64,000 nucleotides of DNA. It comes from Candidatus Lustribacter telmatis. Lineage in GTDB: Bacteria; Vulcanimicrobiota; Vulcanimicrobiia; Vulcanimicrobiales; Vulcanimicrobiaceae. Positions 52,938 to 61,182 of the stretch are shown here, piece by piece (position 1 is the first letter of the stretch; each line of letters begins with the position of its first letter). Where the stretch lies: the NCBI GenBank assembly GCA_003164045.1, contig PLRU01000046.1, positions 30,162 through 94,161 of the forward strand. Reading direction: 5' to 3'. The notes beneath the pieces were generated by a model. That model made no database searches, was not told where the DNA came from, and was given only the letters and a program-made list of their open reading frames with translations. A program made the translations under genes and the position numbers.

Positions 52938-53979
52938 GGGTGATAACGTCGTCGAGTTTGAAGAGCGCCGCGGCGTTGTCGTGGAGAATTTTCTGCAGGT
53001 CGGCGGGCGGGAGCCCGAGCGAGACCAGCGCTTCGAGCGAACGGCGAATTGCGGTTCCGGGCGGCCCGATGGGGAAGTCGCTCCCAAAGCACAGGCGGTC
53101 GACGCCCAGCGTCTTGATCGCATGTTCGATCTCCGGCGCGCCGTTCCAAATCGACGGCGCCGTGTCGAACCAGATGCGCTGCAACTGCGCGCGGTAATCT
53201 CGCGCCGGAATGTGGTTTTCGGGGCGCGACGGGATATCGGCCATCAGCCGGTCGAGCATCCCATAGAACATGCCGCCCAGATGTCCCATCAGGAAGCGGA
53301 CGTTGGGGAAGTCTTCTAAGACCCCGCCGTAAAGCACGCGCACCGTCACGAGCGTGAGGTCCAACCCGCGGCCGAGCGAATGTCCGAGATTGTACTGGTC
53401 GAGAATCGGTGCGTCGACCGGACACGCTGCCGCATGCACGAAAATCGGGACGTTGAGTTCGTTGGCGGTCTCGTAAAACGGCCAGTACGCTTTGTCATCG
53501 GGATAGACGCCGCGAAACGTGCAGGCGATGGATATGCCCTTGAGCCCGTCTTCGCGGACGGCCCGGCGCAACTCGGCGCAGTTACCGTCTTCCCCGAACG
53601 GCGGCGCGTGTGCTAGGCCGATGAACGTGCCGGGATACCGCCGCGCAATGGCCGCCACTTCGCGATTGTAGATTTTTGCGCCGTCGAGATTGAGCCACAT
53701 CGGGATCACTCCGGCGGAGAGAACGGCGGCGCGCGCGCCCGACGCGCGAAGGGCGCCGAGGTTGCTCTCGATGTTCATGAACGCCGTCGCGTTGAGTTGC
53801 GTGTCGAAGCGGCCGTCTTTGACGTGAAGATGATCGCCGTCGATGCGCGCGCTGATGCCCGGCTGCACGTACCGTTGTACGTCCGCCAGAATGGCTTTCG
53901 GGATGAAGTGATGATGGGTGTCGATCGCACCGGGTTGGGACGATCCGGCGGCGCTCACTTCAGCGCGCCGCCCGGGCAT
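52888..53979 (-). CDS. ACMSD-like amidohydrolase (decarboxylase/hydratase group)
   Basis: A 363-residue amidohydrolase-2 protein. The metal ligands appear in IDTHHHFIP (HxH), VPIFVHAAACP (His), FLMGHLGGMFYG (His) and FGSDFPIGPP (Asp). This group includes aminocarboxymuconate-semialdehyde decarboxylase, gamma-resorcylate decarboxylase, 5-carboxyvanillate decarboxylase and 4-oxalomesaconate hydratase, so decarboxylation of a benzoate derivative or hydration of a ring-cleavage product is likely. ATG 53979. It diverges from the hydroxylase operon, with operator O2 between them, and its coding end overlaps the FAH-family gene. Confidence 0.88.
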   Translation of the reverse strand: MPGRRAEVSAAGSSQPGAIDTHHHFIPKAILADVQRYVQPGISARIDGDHLHVKDGRFDTQLNATAFMNIESNLGALRASGARAAVLSAGVIPMWLNLDGAKIYNREVAAIARRYPGTFIGLAHAPPFGEDGNCAELRRAVREDGLKGISIACTFRGVYPDDKAYWPFYETANELNVPIFVHAAACPVDAPILDQYNLGHSLGRGLDLTLVTVRVLYGGVLEDFPNVRFLMGHLGGMFYGMLDRLMADIPSRPENHIPARDYRAQLQRIWFDTAPSIWNGAPEIEHAIKTLGVDRLCFGSDFPIGPPGTAIRRSLEALVSLGLPPADLQKILHDNAAALFKLDDVITPSRRRRAGSVLRDPRR

Positions 53980-54048
53980 TCAATGGAAAGATATGCGATT
54001 CGAGCTTGAGCGGATACACGGGTGACTCCCAAAGCGGATGCCCGGCCC

Positions 54049-54078
54049 TTGACGGCCTTTTTCCGAACATAGTATAAA
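54049..54078 (+). promoter_or_regulatory. Promoter of the hydroxylase-VOC operon
   Basis: TTGACG (54049-54054), an 18-bp spacer and TATAAA (54073-54078). The -35 hexamer and the TAGTATAA context of the -10 element are identical to the promoter of the FAH-family gene. Transcription would begin near 54085. Confidence 0.7.
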
Positions 54079-54088
54079 TACCATACTA
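54070..54088. promoter_or_regulatory. Putative MarR operator O2
   Basis: TAGTATAAATACCATACTA is an inverted repeat with perfect TAGTAT / ATACTA arms (6 bp, 7-bp centre) covering the -10 element. It is shared, at 14 of 19 positions, with O1 at 52075. Being between divergent genes, it could control both the hydroxylase operon and the amidohydrolase gene. Confidence 0.68.
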
Positions 54089-54126
54089 AATCAAAGATGG
54101 GGGAAATTTCCTCCGGAGGACGTCGC

Positions 54127-55788
54127 TTGGGTCTAGAGCGGACGGCGGTTGCGATTGTAGGCGGCGGACCCGTTGGTCTATTGCTCGCGGCGGAACTCGG
54201 CGTGCGCGGCGTCCGGACGATCGTGCTCGGCGACTCTCCAGGCACGTCGACGCATCCGAAGGCGAACACGCACGGCGCGCGCTCGATGGAGATCTATCGC
54301 CGCCACGGCGTCGCCGCCGCCCTCCGCGCCGGCAGCCCATCCAAAGAGCACCGGACCGACGTCGCGTACTACACGCGCCTGCTGGGTCACGAACTGCACC
54401 GCGTCTCACTGCCGGCGCCGCGCGAATCGATCGAAGAGACGCTCGAGCCGCAGACGCGCTGGCCCACGCCGGAACCGCAATTTCGCTCGAGCCAATTGGT
54501 TCTCGAACCGCTGCTGCTCGACCGTGCGCGCCAGTTCCCAACCGTCGACGTTCGTTACGGGCACCGCGTGTTTGAGTTGACCGAGCAGGGCGATCACGTC
54601 GAACTGTGCGCGGAGACCGCCGGTGGCCGGCAGGTCGGCATCCGCGCGGAATATGTTGTGGGATGCGACGGCGGACGCAGCTTCGTGCGGCGCGCGATCG
54701 GGCAACGGCTGCAGGGCGAAAGCGGCCTCGAACTCGAGTTCATGGGCGGTCGCATGCTGGCCACGTATTTTAGTGCCCCGGGTTTGCAGCAGCGGCGGCG
54801 CCACCCGCACGCCTGGCAGAACTGGTTCATTCTGCCGCACGTGCGCGCGTTGATGTTGACGCTCGATGCCGACAACGATCTGTATTTGCTGCATTACCAG
54901 TTTCCGGCCGGCGGCGAGGCCCGGAGTTTCGGCGACGTGCTCGATGAGGTGGTCGGCGGCCACGTGAACGCGCATGTGATTTCGTCCGCGGAGTGGCGCG
55001 CAGGCATCAGTCTCGTCGCGCAAAAATTTCGCGCCGGCCGGACGTTTTTAGCCGGCGATGCCGCGCATCTCTTCACGCCCACCGGCGGCTTCGGTCTCAA
55101 TACCGGCATCGAGGACGCATTCAACCTCGGTTGGAAACTCGCTGCGGTCATCGGCGGCTGGGCATCGCCCGAACTGCTCGACAGTTACGAAGCCGAACGC
55201 CGGCCGATCGCCGATCGCAACACCGCCTACGCTCTAACGTTAGCGCGCCGCAACGGTGAATGCCCGGTCGGCGCAGAGATCGAGGCGCCCGGATCCGCCG
55301 GCGAAGCGGCGCGCGCTGCTGCGCAGGCGCACCTCGTGCGCAATGCGCGTTGGGAATACGATACGCCGGGCATTCAACTCGGCGTAAGCTATCGGGGCTC
55401 GCCGGTGATCGTCGTCGACGGCGCTCCGGAGCAACCCGATTCGCCGATTGAGTACGTTCCGAACGCCGTGCCGGGAAGCCGTCTGCCACACGTGTGGTTA
55501 GCCGATGGAGGGTCGCTCTACGATGCGCTCGGTCCAGAATTTACAATCATTTCGTTCGGCGCACAAACAAACGGCACGGCGTGGGTCGATGCCGCGGCTG
55601 CGCGCAAACTGCCGCTACGCGTACTGCATCTGCCCGATCGTACGGAACTCTCGGCACTAGCCGGCACCGGCTGGCTCCTGATCCGCCCCGATGGGCACAT
55701 CGCTTGGCGCGGCGATACGGCCGACCCGGGCGCCATCCTCGACATCGCGACCGGGCGCCGCGTCGAGAGCGCCCTCAAAACAGCCTAA
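54127..55788 (+). CDS. FAD-dependent aromatic hydroxylase (PHBH/MhpA group)
   Basis: A group A flavoprotein monooxygenase of 553 residues. Fingerprints: TAVAIVGGGPVGLLLAAELG, the DG motif VGCDGGRSFVRRAIG and TFLAGDAAHLFTPTGGFGLNTGIEDAFNLGWKLA, with a C-terminal thioredoxin-like domain. The start is TTG 54127, preceded by a perfect GGAGGA with a six-base spacer; the ATG at 54097 has no ribosome site. It is the first gene of an operon with a VOC protein, an EthD-like protein and a LivK-type binding protein, behind a promoter overlapped by operator O2. It most likely makes a catechol for ring cleavage. Confidence 0.92.
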   Translation: MGLERTAVAIVGGGPVGLLLAAELGVRGVRTIVLGDSPGTSTHPKANTHGARSMEIYRRHGVAAALRAGSPSKEHRTDVAYYTRLLGHELHRVSLPAPRESIEETLEPQTRWPTPEPQFRSSQLVLEPLLLDRARQFPTVDVRYGHRVFELTEQGDHVELCAETAGGRQVGIRAEYVVGCDGGRSFVRRAIGQRLQGESGLELEFMGGRMLATYFSAPGLQQRRRHPHAWQNWFILPHVRALMLTLDADNDLYLLHYQFPAGGEARSFGDVLDEVVGGHVNAHVISSAEWRAGISLVAQKFRAGRTFLAGDAAHLFTPTGGFGLNTGIEDAFNLGWKLAAVIGGWASPELLDSYEAERRPIADRNTAYALTLARRNGECPVGAEIEAPGSAGEAARAAAQAHLVRNARWEYDTPGIQLGVSYRGSPVIVVDGAPEQPDSPIEYVPNAVPGSRLPHVWLADGGSLYDALGPEFTIISFGAQTNGTAWVDAAAARKLPLRVLHLPDRTELSALAGTGWLLIRPDGHIAWRGDTADPGAILDIATGRRVESALKTA

Positions 55789-55806
55789 CTAGCGAGAGGA
55801 ACGAAC

Positions 55807-56409
55807 ATGGCCGCTAAGACGACATCCGCCCCGAACTTGATGTTCAGCCACATGGGCATCAGCGTAACCGACATTGAGAAGATGGAAACATTTTATACGC
55901 ATGTTCTGGGCTTCGCGGTTACCGACCGCGGTGAAGCGGCCGGCATGCAGATCGTATTTCTGTCGCGCGATCCGATGGATCACCATCAGATCGTCCTCGC
56001 CACGGGCCGGCCGGCGCAATTGCCGGCGAATACCGCCAACCCGCAGTTCGGTCCGAGCATCAACCAGATCTCGTTCAAGATGGGATCGCTCGCCGATTTG
56101 CGTGACATCCACGAACGGCTCACTACCGGCGGCGGGACGGATTTGTTCCCCGCCAATCACGGCATTGCGTGGAGCATCTACGCCCACGACCCCGAGGGCA
56201 ACAACCTCGAGTTCTTCGTCGATACCGACTGGTACGTCACGCAGCCGTTTCTGATCCCGCTCGAACTTTCCAAGACCGATGCGGAGATCGCGGCCCTGAC
56301 CAAAGAACTCTGTGAAAACAGCGCGGGTTACGAACCGTATGGCGATTGGCGCGACCGCGTTGCAAAACGCATGACGCCGTTCGCGGCGACCGCCGGCGTG
56401 GCGCACTAG
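55807..56409 (+). CDS. VOC-family protein, extradiol dioxygenase-like
   Basis: A 200-residue single-module vicinal oxygen chelate protein. The metal residues can be placed: His in LMFSHMGISV, His in DHHQIVLATG and Glu in GNNLEFFVDT. The YAHDPEGNNLEFF segment is typical of type I extradiol dioxygenases and glyoxalase-like proteins. A C-terminal extension of about 60 residues is helical. GAGAGG lies before the ATG at 55807. Between a phenol hydroxylase and downstream catabolic genes, and regulated together with an FAH-family enzyme, it is the probable ring-cleaving enzyme. Confidence 0.88.
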   Translation: MAAKTTSAPNLMFSHMGISVTDIEKMETFYTHVLGFAVTDRGEAAGMQIVFLSRDPMDHHQIVLATGRPAQLPANTANPQFGPSINQISFKMGSLADLRDIHERLTTGGGTDLFPANHGIAWSIYAHDPEGNNLEFFVDTDWYVTQPFLIPLELSKTDAEIAALTKELCENSAGYEPYGDWRDRVAKRMTPFAATAGVAH

Positions 56410-56414
56410 CCCAC

Positions 56415-56732
56415 GTGTGGATTCGTTCCGCGTTTTGGACGGGCACGCCGAAAGCCGGCGCCGTCGAGCAATTTCAAACCGCAATCGACGGCATGCTCGT
56501 ACCGGCGCTGCGGGTGTTGCCGGGCGTTCGCGACGCAAATGCGTTGTGGCCCCGGCGGCTCGAAGATGCGCCGCCGCAGATCGCCTGTCAGATCCTCGTT
56601 GAGTTCGACAACCGCGAGGACGTCGATCGCATGCTCGCATCACCCGAGCGTCACGCATTGCGCAGTCGAGTCGTTGAGATCGTTGGGCTCTTCGACGGCG
56701 CGATCAGTCACATCGACTACGAGGTCGGTTAA
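56415..56732 (+). CDS. Small EthD-like dimeric alpha/beta-barrel protein
   Basis: A 105-residue protein beginning at GTG 56415 (MWIRSAFWTG). The pattern FWTGTPKAGAVEQFQTAIDGMLVPALRVLPGVRDA followed by QILVEFDNREDVDRMLASPERHALRSRV is that of EthD/stress-response dimeric alpha-beta barrel proteins, which often sit in catabolic operons as minor enzymes or binding subunits. An upstream longer frame only overlaps the VOC gene. It lies 5 nt after the VOC stop and 27 nt before the LivK-type gene. Confidence 0.78.
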   Translation: MWIRSAFWTGTPKAGAVEQFQTAIDGMLVPALRVLPGVRDANALWPRRLEDAPPQIACQILVEFDNREDVDRMLASPERHALRSRVVEIVGLFDGAISHIDYEVG

Positions 56733-56759
56733 ACCGTGCCGCACTTCCGGAGGTATTCT

Positions 56760-57911
56760 ATGATCATCCGCCCGCTCGTCGCATTGCTTGCGGCCGTCGT
56801 GTTGGCCAATTCAGCCGGCGTCGCGATGGCCGCAGACCCGGTCGAGATTCCGGCGATCTTACCGGTGACGGGCGGGGCCGCCTTTCTCGGCAAAGAGTTT
56901 AGCGACACACTCAAACTCGTTGAAGATCGCACGAACAAGAGCGGCGGCATCGGCGGCCGTCCGATTCATTTTGCGATTCAAGATGACCAGTCGAGTCCGC
57001 AGGTCACCGTGCAGCTCACGAACGCCGCGCTGGCCAAGAACCCCGCGCTCGTGGTAAACGGCGGCCCGCTCGCGCTCTGCGCGGCGGCCGCTCCGTTGAT
57101 GAAAAGCGGCCCGGTGATGTGGTGTCTCTCCCCGTCGCTGCGGACAGAGGCGGGAACGTACGCCTACGGCGTCATGGCGTCATCGCGCGATTGCCTGATC
57201 GCGGGTATGAACTACTTCAAGGCGCGCGGCTTCAAGCGGATCGGCGTCCTCAACGGTACCGACGCGACCGGGGCCGATGCCGACGACATCTTGGCCGAGT
57301 TGATAAAACTGCCCGAATACGCCGGCATGTCGTACGTCGAATACGAACACTACAATCTTGCCGACATGAGCGTGGCGGCGCAACTCTCACGCATCAAGGC
57401 GGCCGGAGCGCAAGGCTTGATCGCCTACACCACCGGGGCTCCGATTGCGACCGTGCTCCATGGCGTCGCCGACGCCGGTATGGACATTCCGGTGTTCACC
57501 TCGAACGGGAACATGTCGATCGCGCAGCTCGACGGCTACAAGACGTTTGCGCCGAAGGATCTGCTCTTTGCCGGGTATGCGGCGTTCGATGCCGATCCTC
57601 ACGTCGATGCCGGCGTGAAGCAGAAGATCGGTTTGTTCGATAGCGAGATGAAAGCGGCGAACTTGTCGCCGGATTTACTGCACGCGATTCCGTACGATCC
57701 GGCCGCGCTGATCGTCGAGGCGTACCGGCGCGTTGGTCCGAGTGCGACTTCAGCCCAGCTGCGGGATGCGTTCAACAGCGTCGTCGGTTGGCCCGGAATG
57801 CTCGGCCGTTTTGACTTTCACGCCATTCCGAACCGCGGATTAGGCCTGAAAGCCCTCATCGTTTTGAAATGGGATCCCGCGCACTCAAGCTGGATCGGGG
57901 TTAAGACCTGA
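56760..57911 (+). CDS. LivK-type branched-chain amino acid/amide-family substrate-binding protein
   Basis: A periplasmic binding protein of 383 residues, Peripla_BP_6 family. The signal peptide is IIRPLVALLAAVVLANSAGVAMA; then IPAILPVTGGAAFLGKEF, AIQDDQSSPQVTVQLTNAAL and the later VFTSNGNMSIAQLDGY. ATG 56760 has GGAGG six bases upstream. It ends the hydroxylase-VOC-EthD operon. As with the other binding proteins in this window, no LivHMGF permease and ATPase genes are close. Members of this group linked to catabolic genes often bind aromatic acids. Confidence 0.9.
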   Translation: MIIRPLVALLAAVVLANSAGVAMAADPVEIPAILPVTGGAAFLGKEFSDTLKLVEDRTNKSGGIGGRPIHFAIQDDQSSPQVTVQLTNAALAKNPALVVNGGPLALCAAAAPLMKSGPVMWCLSPSLRTEAGTYAYGVMASSRDCLIAGMNYFKARGFKRIGVLNGTDATGADADDILAELIKLPEYAGMSYVEYEHYNLADMSVAAQLSRIKAAGAQGLIAYTTGAPIATVLHGVADAGMDIPVFTSNGNMSIAQLDGYKTFAPKDLLFAGYAAFDADPHVDAGVKQKIGLFDSEMKAANLSPDLLHAIPYDPAALIVEAYRRVGPSATSAQLRDAFNSVVGWPGMLGRFDFHAIPNRGLGLKALIVLKWDPAHSSWIGVKT

Positions 57912-57916
57912 ACGTT

Positions 57917-58411
57917 TCAGCCGAGCGGTAAGGCCGTTGCGTATTTTACTTGTTTGAGCGCGAAGCTCGAGCGGATATTTGCGATGACGGAGATCGGCGT
58001 GAGTTTGTCGATGATCAGGCGCTCGAGCGCCTGAACGTCTTCGACGACCACGCGGAGCAAGTAGTCGGAGTCGCCGCTCATGAGGTAGCACTCCATGACT
58101 TCCGGCCGCTCGCGAATGGCCGCCTCGAAGATATCGAGTGCGTCCTTCGTCTGCTTTTCCAGGCTGATCTGAATGAAGACGCTGACGTTGAGCCCAACCG
58201 CGTGCGGATCGAGCAGTGCCACGTAGCGGTCGATCACGCCGCGTTCCTCGAGCGAGCGCACGCGGGCGAGACAGGGCGAGGGCGAGAGGTGAACGCGCGT
58301 CGCGAGTTCGACGTTGGTGAGCTTGGCGTTCGCTTGCAGCTCCGCCAGAATGCGCACATCGACGGCGTCGATTTCCGTTACCGGCACGTTCGCCGCGTTT
58401 TGCCTCTTCAT
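57917..58411 (-). CDS. Lrp/AsnC-family transcriptional regulator
   Basis: A 164-residue leucine-responsive-type regulator. The N-terminal helix-turn-helix is [46 protein letters not shown]; the C-terminal RAM domain has [33 protein letters not shown] 58411 is chosen; an ATG three codons earlier is possible. It diverges from the pyruvate dehydrogenase gene aceE across 81 bp with repeated AT-rich boxes, so it probably controls aceE and itself. It converges with the LivK-type gene. Confidence 0.92.
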   Translation of the reverse strand: MKRQNAANVPVTEIDAVDVRILAELQANAKLTNVELATRVHLSPSPCLARVRSLEERGVIDRYVALLDPHAVGLNVSVFIQISLEKQTKDALDIFEAAIRERPEVMECYLMSGDSDYLLRVVVEDVQALERLIIDKLTPISVIANIRSSFALKQVKYATALPLG

Positions 58412-58459
58412 ACGATACATTATGCTGTGCGGGGCGCCCAGAGGCAAGAAGATCGGAAC

Positions 58460-58486
58460 CATATACTGCGCGATATCTCATATACT
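58460..58486. promoter_or_regulatory. Repeated CATATACT boxes upstream of aceE
   Basis: CATATACT occurs at 58460-58467 and 58479-58486, 19 bp apart, with GATATC (58472-58477) between. The right box contains TATACT (58481-58486), a good -10 element that would place the transcription start at or next to the aceE ATG (58493). Two boxes about two helical turns apart fit binding by an Lrp-type dimer. Confidence 0.5.
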
Positions 58487-58492
58487 TACGGG

Positions 58493-61159
58493 ATGGACAC
58501 CGTGAACGCGGCCGAACCCGACATCGATCCGGGCGAGACGCAAGAGTGGCTCGAAGCGCTGGCCGGAACGGTGCGCGAGTCGGGTAAAGATCGCGGCGCG
58601 TTCTTGCTCAAACGCTTGAGTGAGCACGCGAACGAAATTGGTCTGGTCGACCGCCGTCCGTCGTACTCGGCCTATCAAAATACGATCCCGGTCGAGGAAC
58701 AGGGCCCCTACCCGGGCGATCTCGCTTTGGAAGAGCGGCTGACGTCGATCATTCGCTGGAATGCTTTGGCGATGGTGGTGCGCGCGAACAAAGCGTACGG
58801 CGACCTGGGCGGGCACGTTGCGAGCTACGCGTCCGCAGCCGAAATCTTCGAAATGGGATTCAATCATTTCTTTCGGGCGGGTAACGACGCGTCGCCGGGC
58901 GATTTGGTTTTCTTTCAACCGCATTCGGCGCCGGGCATCTACGCGCGGGCCTTTTTGGAGGGCCGCCTCAGCGAAGAACAACTCGGGAATTTCCGCCAAG
59001 AACTTTCCGGCAACGGCCTCTCGTCGTATCCGCATCCGTGGCTGATGCCGAAGTTCTGGCAGTTCCCGACCGGTTCGATGGGGCTCGGTCCCATTACATC
59101 GATCTACCACGCGCGCTTCATGCGGTATCTGGAACATCGCGGCTTCGTCGAGTCCTCCGAGCGGCGCGTTTGGGGTGTGTTCGGTGACGGTGAAATGGAC
59201 GAGCCGGAATCCATTGCCGGCTTGACGCTCGCGGCGCGCGAAGGGCTCGACAACCTCACCTGGATCGTCAACTGCAACCTGCAGCGGCTCGACGGTCCGG
59301 TGCGCGGCAACGGTCAGATCATACAAGAGCTTGAAGCGCTCTTCACCGGCGCCGGCTGGAACGTGGTCAAAGTACTCTGGGGTTCGGAATGGGACGTGCT
59401 ATTCGCCCGCGACAAGAACCACGCGCTGCTGCGCAACTTCGCGGCGACGGTCGACGGCCGGTACCAGACGCTCGGTGCGAACGACGGCGCATACAATCAA
59501 GCGCATTTTTTCGATCTCGATCCGGAGCTGCACGAGCTCGTGTCGAGCATGTCGCCGGCCGACGTTGACGGTTTGCGCCGCGGCGGCCACGACTTTCGCA
59601 AACTCTATCCGGCCATGAAAGCGGCCCGGCTGCACAAGGGGCGGCCGACGGTCATTCTCGCCAAGACGAAAAAGGGCTACGGCGTTGCGGCGGCCGAGTC
59701 GAAGATGACCGCGCACCAGCAGAAGAAGCTCGACGTCGATGCCTTGCGCCAGATGCGCGATCGATTCAATTTGCCGCTCTCCGATGGCGATCTCGAGGAG
59801 ATGCGGTTCTATCGGCCGGCGGAGAACAGCAAAGAACTGAACTATTTGCGCGAGCGTCGCGCGGCGCTCGGCGGAGGTTTACCGGCGCGCCGAACGACGT
59901 CCACGAGCATCGCCGTGCCGGCGCTAAAAGACGTCTCGAATTTTGCCGTGGACGCCGCGGGTAAGGAGATGTCGACGACGATGGCCGTCGTGCGCATCTT
60001 CAATGCACTGCTGCGCGACAAAGAACTTGGCCCGCGCGTCGTTCCGATCGTTGCCGACGAAGCGCGGACGTTCGGCATGGACAACATGTTCCGGCAAGTC
60101 GGCATCTATGCACCCGAAGGGCAGCTCTACGAACCCGAAGATGCCGCCTCGATGCTCTTTTACCGCGAAGCGAAAGACGGGCAATTGCTGGAGGAGGGCA
60201 TCAACGAGGCGGGCGCACTCTCGTCGTGGATCGCGGCCGCAACGTCGTACAGCGTGCACGACCGGCCGCTGCTGCCGTTTTATATTTTCTACTCGATGTT
60301 CGGCTTTCAGCGCGTCGGCGATCTGATCTGGGCGGCCGCCGACCAGCGCTCGCGCGGATTCCTCATCGGTGCGACCGCCGGCCGGACCACGCTCGGCGGA
60401 GAGGGACTTCAGCATCAGGATGGTTCGAGCCACGTCGTCGCCGCAAGCGTGCCGAACTGCCGCGCCTACGACCCGGCGTTCGCCTACGAGGTCGCGGTCA
60501 TCATCGATCACGGTGCGCGAAGGATGATGACGCAGGGCGTGGACGAGTTCTATTACCTCACGGTGATGAACGAAAACTACGCGCAACCCTCGATGCCGCC
60601 GGACGCCTACGCGGACATCGTCAAGGGTATGCACCGGCTGCGTGCGTGGCCGGCTTCGCACACGGAAAAGCGCGTGCGCCTGCTCGGCTCGGGCGCGATC
60701 TTGCTCGAAGTGCTGGCGGCAGCCGATCTGTTGCGCGACGAGTGGGGCGTCGATACGGAAGTGTGGAGCGTAACGAGCTTCGGAGAACTTGCGCGCGACG
60801 CGCGAGCCGTCGAACGCTGGAACATGCTGCATCCCGCGGACGTGCCGCAGCTAAGCCATGTGGAGCAATGCCTCGGTGGCGATGCGATCACCGTGGCGGC
60901 GACGGACTATGTGCGCGCGTATCCGAGCATCATCGCTCCGTTCGTCGGCGGAGATTTCGTGGCGCTTGGAACGGACGGCTTCGGGCGCAGTGCGACCCGT
61001 GCCGAATTACGCCGTTTCTTCGAGGTTGATCGGCACGCGATTACGCTAGCCGCTTTGCGGCGCTTGGCGAAACGCGGTGCGTTGCCCGTTAGCGACGTGT
61101 CCGCGGCGCTGTCGCGATACGGCTTGGATATCGATACACCGCCGCCGTGGGAACGCTGA
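58493..61159 (+). CDS. aceE: Pyruvate dehydrogenase E1 component, homodimeric type
   Basis: Thiamine-diphosphate enzyme that decarboxylates pyruvate in the pyruvate dehydrogenase complex. 888 residues, as in proteobacterial AceE. Segments: GHVASYASAAEIFEMGFNHFF, the ThDP/Mg motif VFGDGEMDEPESIAGLTLA, IVNCNLQRLDGPVRGNG and, in the C-terminal half, ADEARTFGMDNMFRQVGIY, FYIFYSMFGFQRVGDLIWAA and EGLQHQDGSSH. The first ATG is at 58493 with no ribosome site and a -10 element seven bases upstream, suggesting a leaderless mRNA; the longer frame to 57950 only overlaps the Lrp gene. aceF and lpd are not in the window. Confidence 0.95.
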   Translation: MDTVNAAEPDIDPGETQEWLEALAGTVRESGKDRGAFLLKRLSEHANEIGLVDRRPSYSAYQNTIPVEEQGPYPGDLALEERLTSIIRWNALAMVVRANKAYGDLGGHVASYASAAEIFEMGFNHFFRAGNDASPGDLVFFQPHSAPGIYARAFLEGRLSEEQLGNFRQELSGNGLSSYPHPWLMPKFWQFPTGSMGLGPITSIYHARFMRYLEHRGFVESSERRVWGVFGDGEMDEPESIAGLTLAAREGLDNLTWIVNCNLQRLDGPVRGNGQIIQELEALFTGAGWNVVKVLWGSEWDVLFARDKNHALLRNFAATVDGRYQTLGANDGAYNQAHFFDLDPELHELVSSMSPADVDGLRRGGHDFRKLYPAMKAARLHKGRPTVILAKTKKGYGVAAAESKMTAHQQKKLDVDALRQMRDRFNLPLSDGDLEEMRFYRPAENSKELNYLRERRAALGGGLPARRTTSTSIAVPALKDVSNFAVDAAGKEMSTTMAVVRIFNALLRDKELGPRVVPIVADEARTFGMDNMFRQVGIYAPEGQLYEPEDAASMLFYREAKDGQLLEEGINEAGALSSWIAAATSYSVHDRPLLPFYIFYSMFGFQRVGDLIWAAADQRSRGFLIGATAGRTTLGGEGLQHQDGSSHVVAASVPNCRAYDPAFAYEVAVIIDHGARRMMTQGVDEFYYLTVMNENYAQPSMPPDAYADIVKGMHRLRAWPASHTEKRVRLLGSGAILLEVLAAADLLRDEWGVDTEVWSVTSFGELARDARAVERWNMLHPADVPQLSHVEQCLGGDAITVAATDYVRAYPSIIAPFVGGDFVALGTDGFGRSATRAELRRFFEVDRHAITLAALRRLAKRGALPVSDVSAALSRYGLDIDTPPPWER

Positions 61160-61182
61160 ATCGCCGGCGGGAAGGTTTGCGT

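Noticed and set aside
57950..58492. Long N-terminal extension of AceE
   Set aside because: It is antisense to the Lrp-type gene, and the 888-residue protein from 58493 has the standard AceE length and N-terminus.
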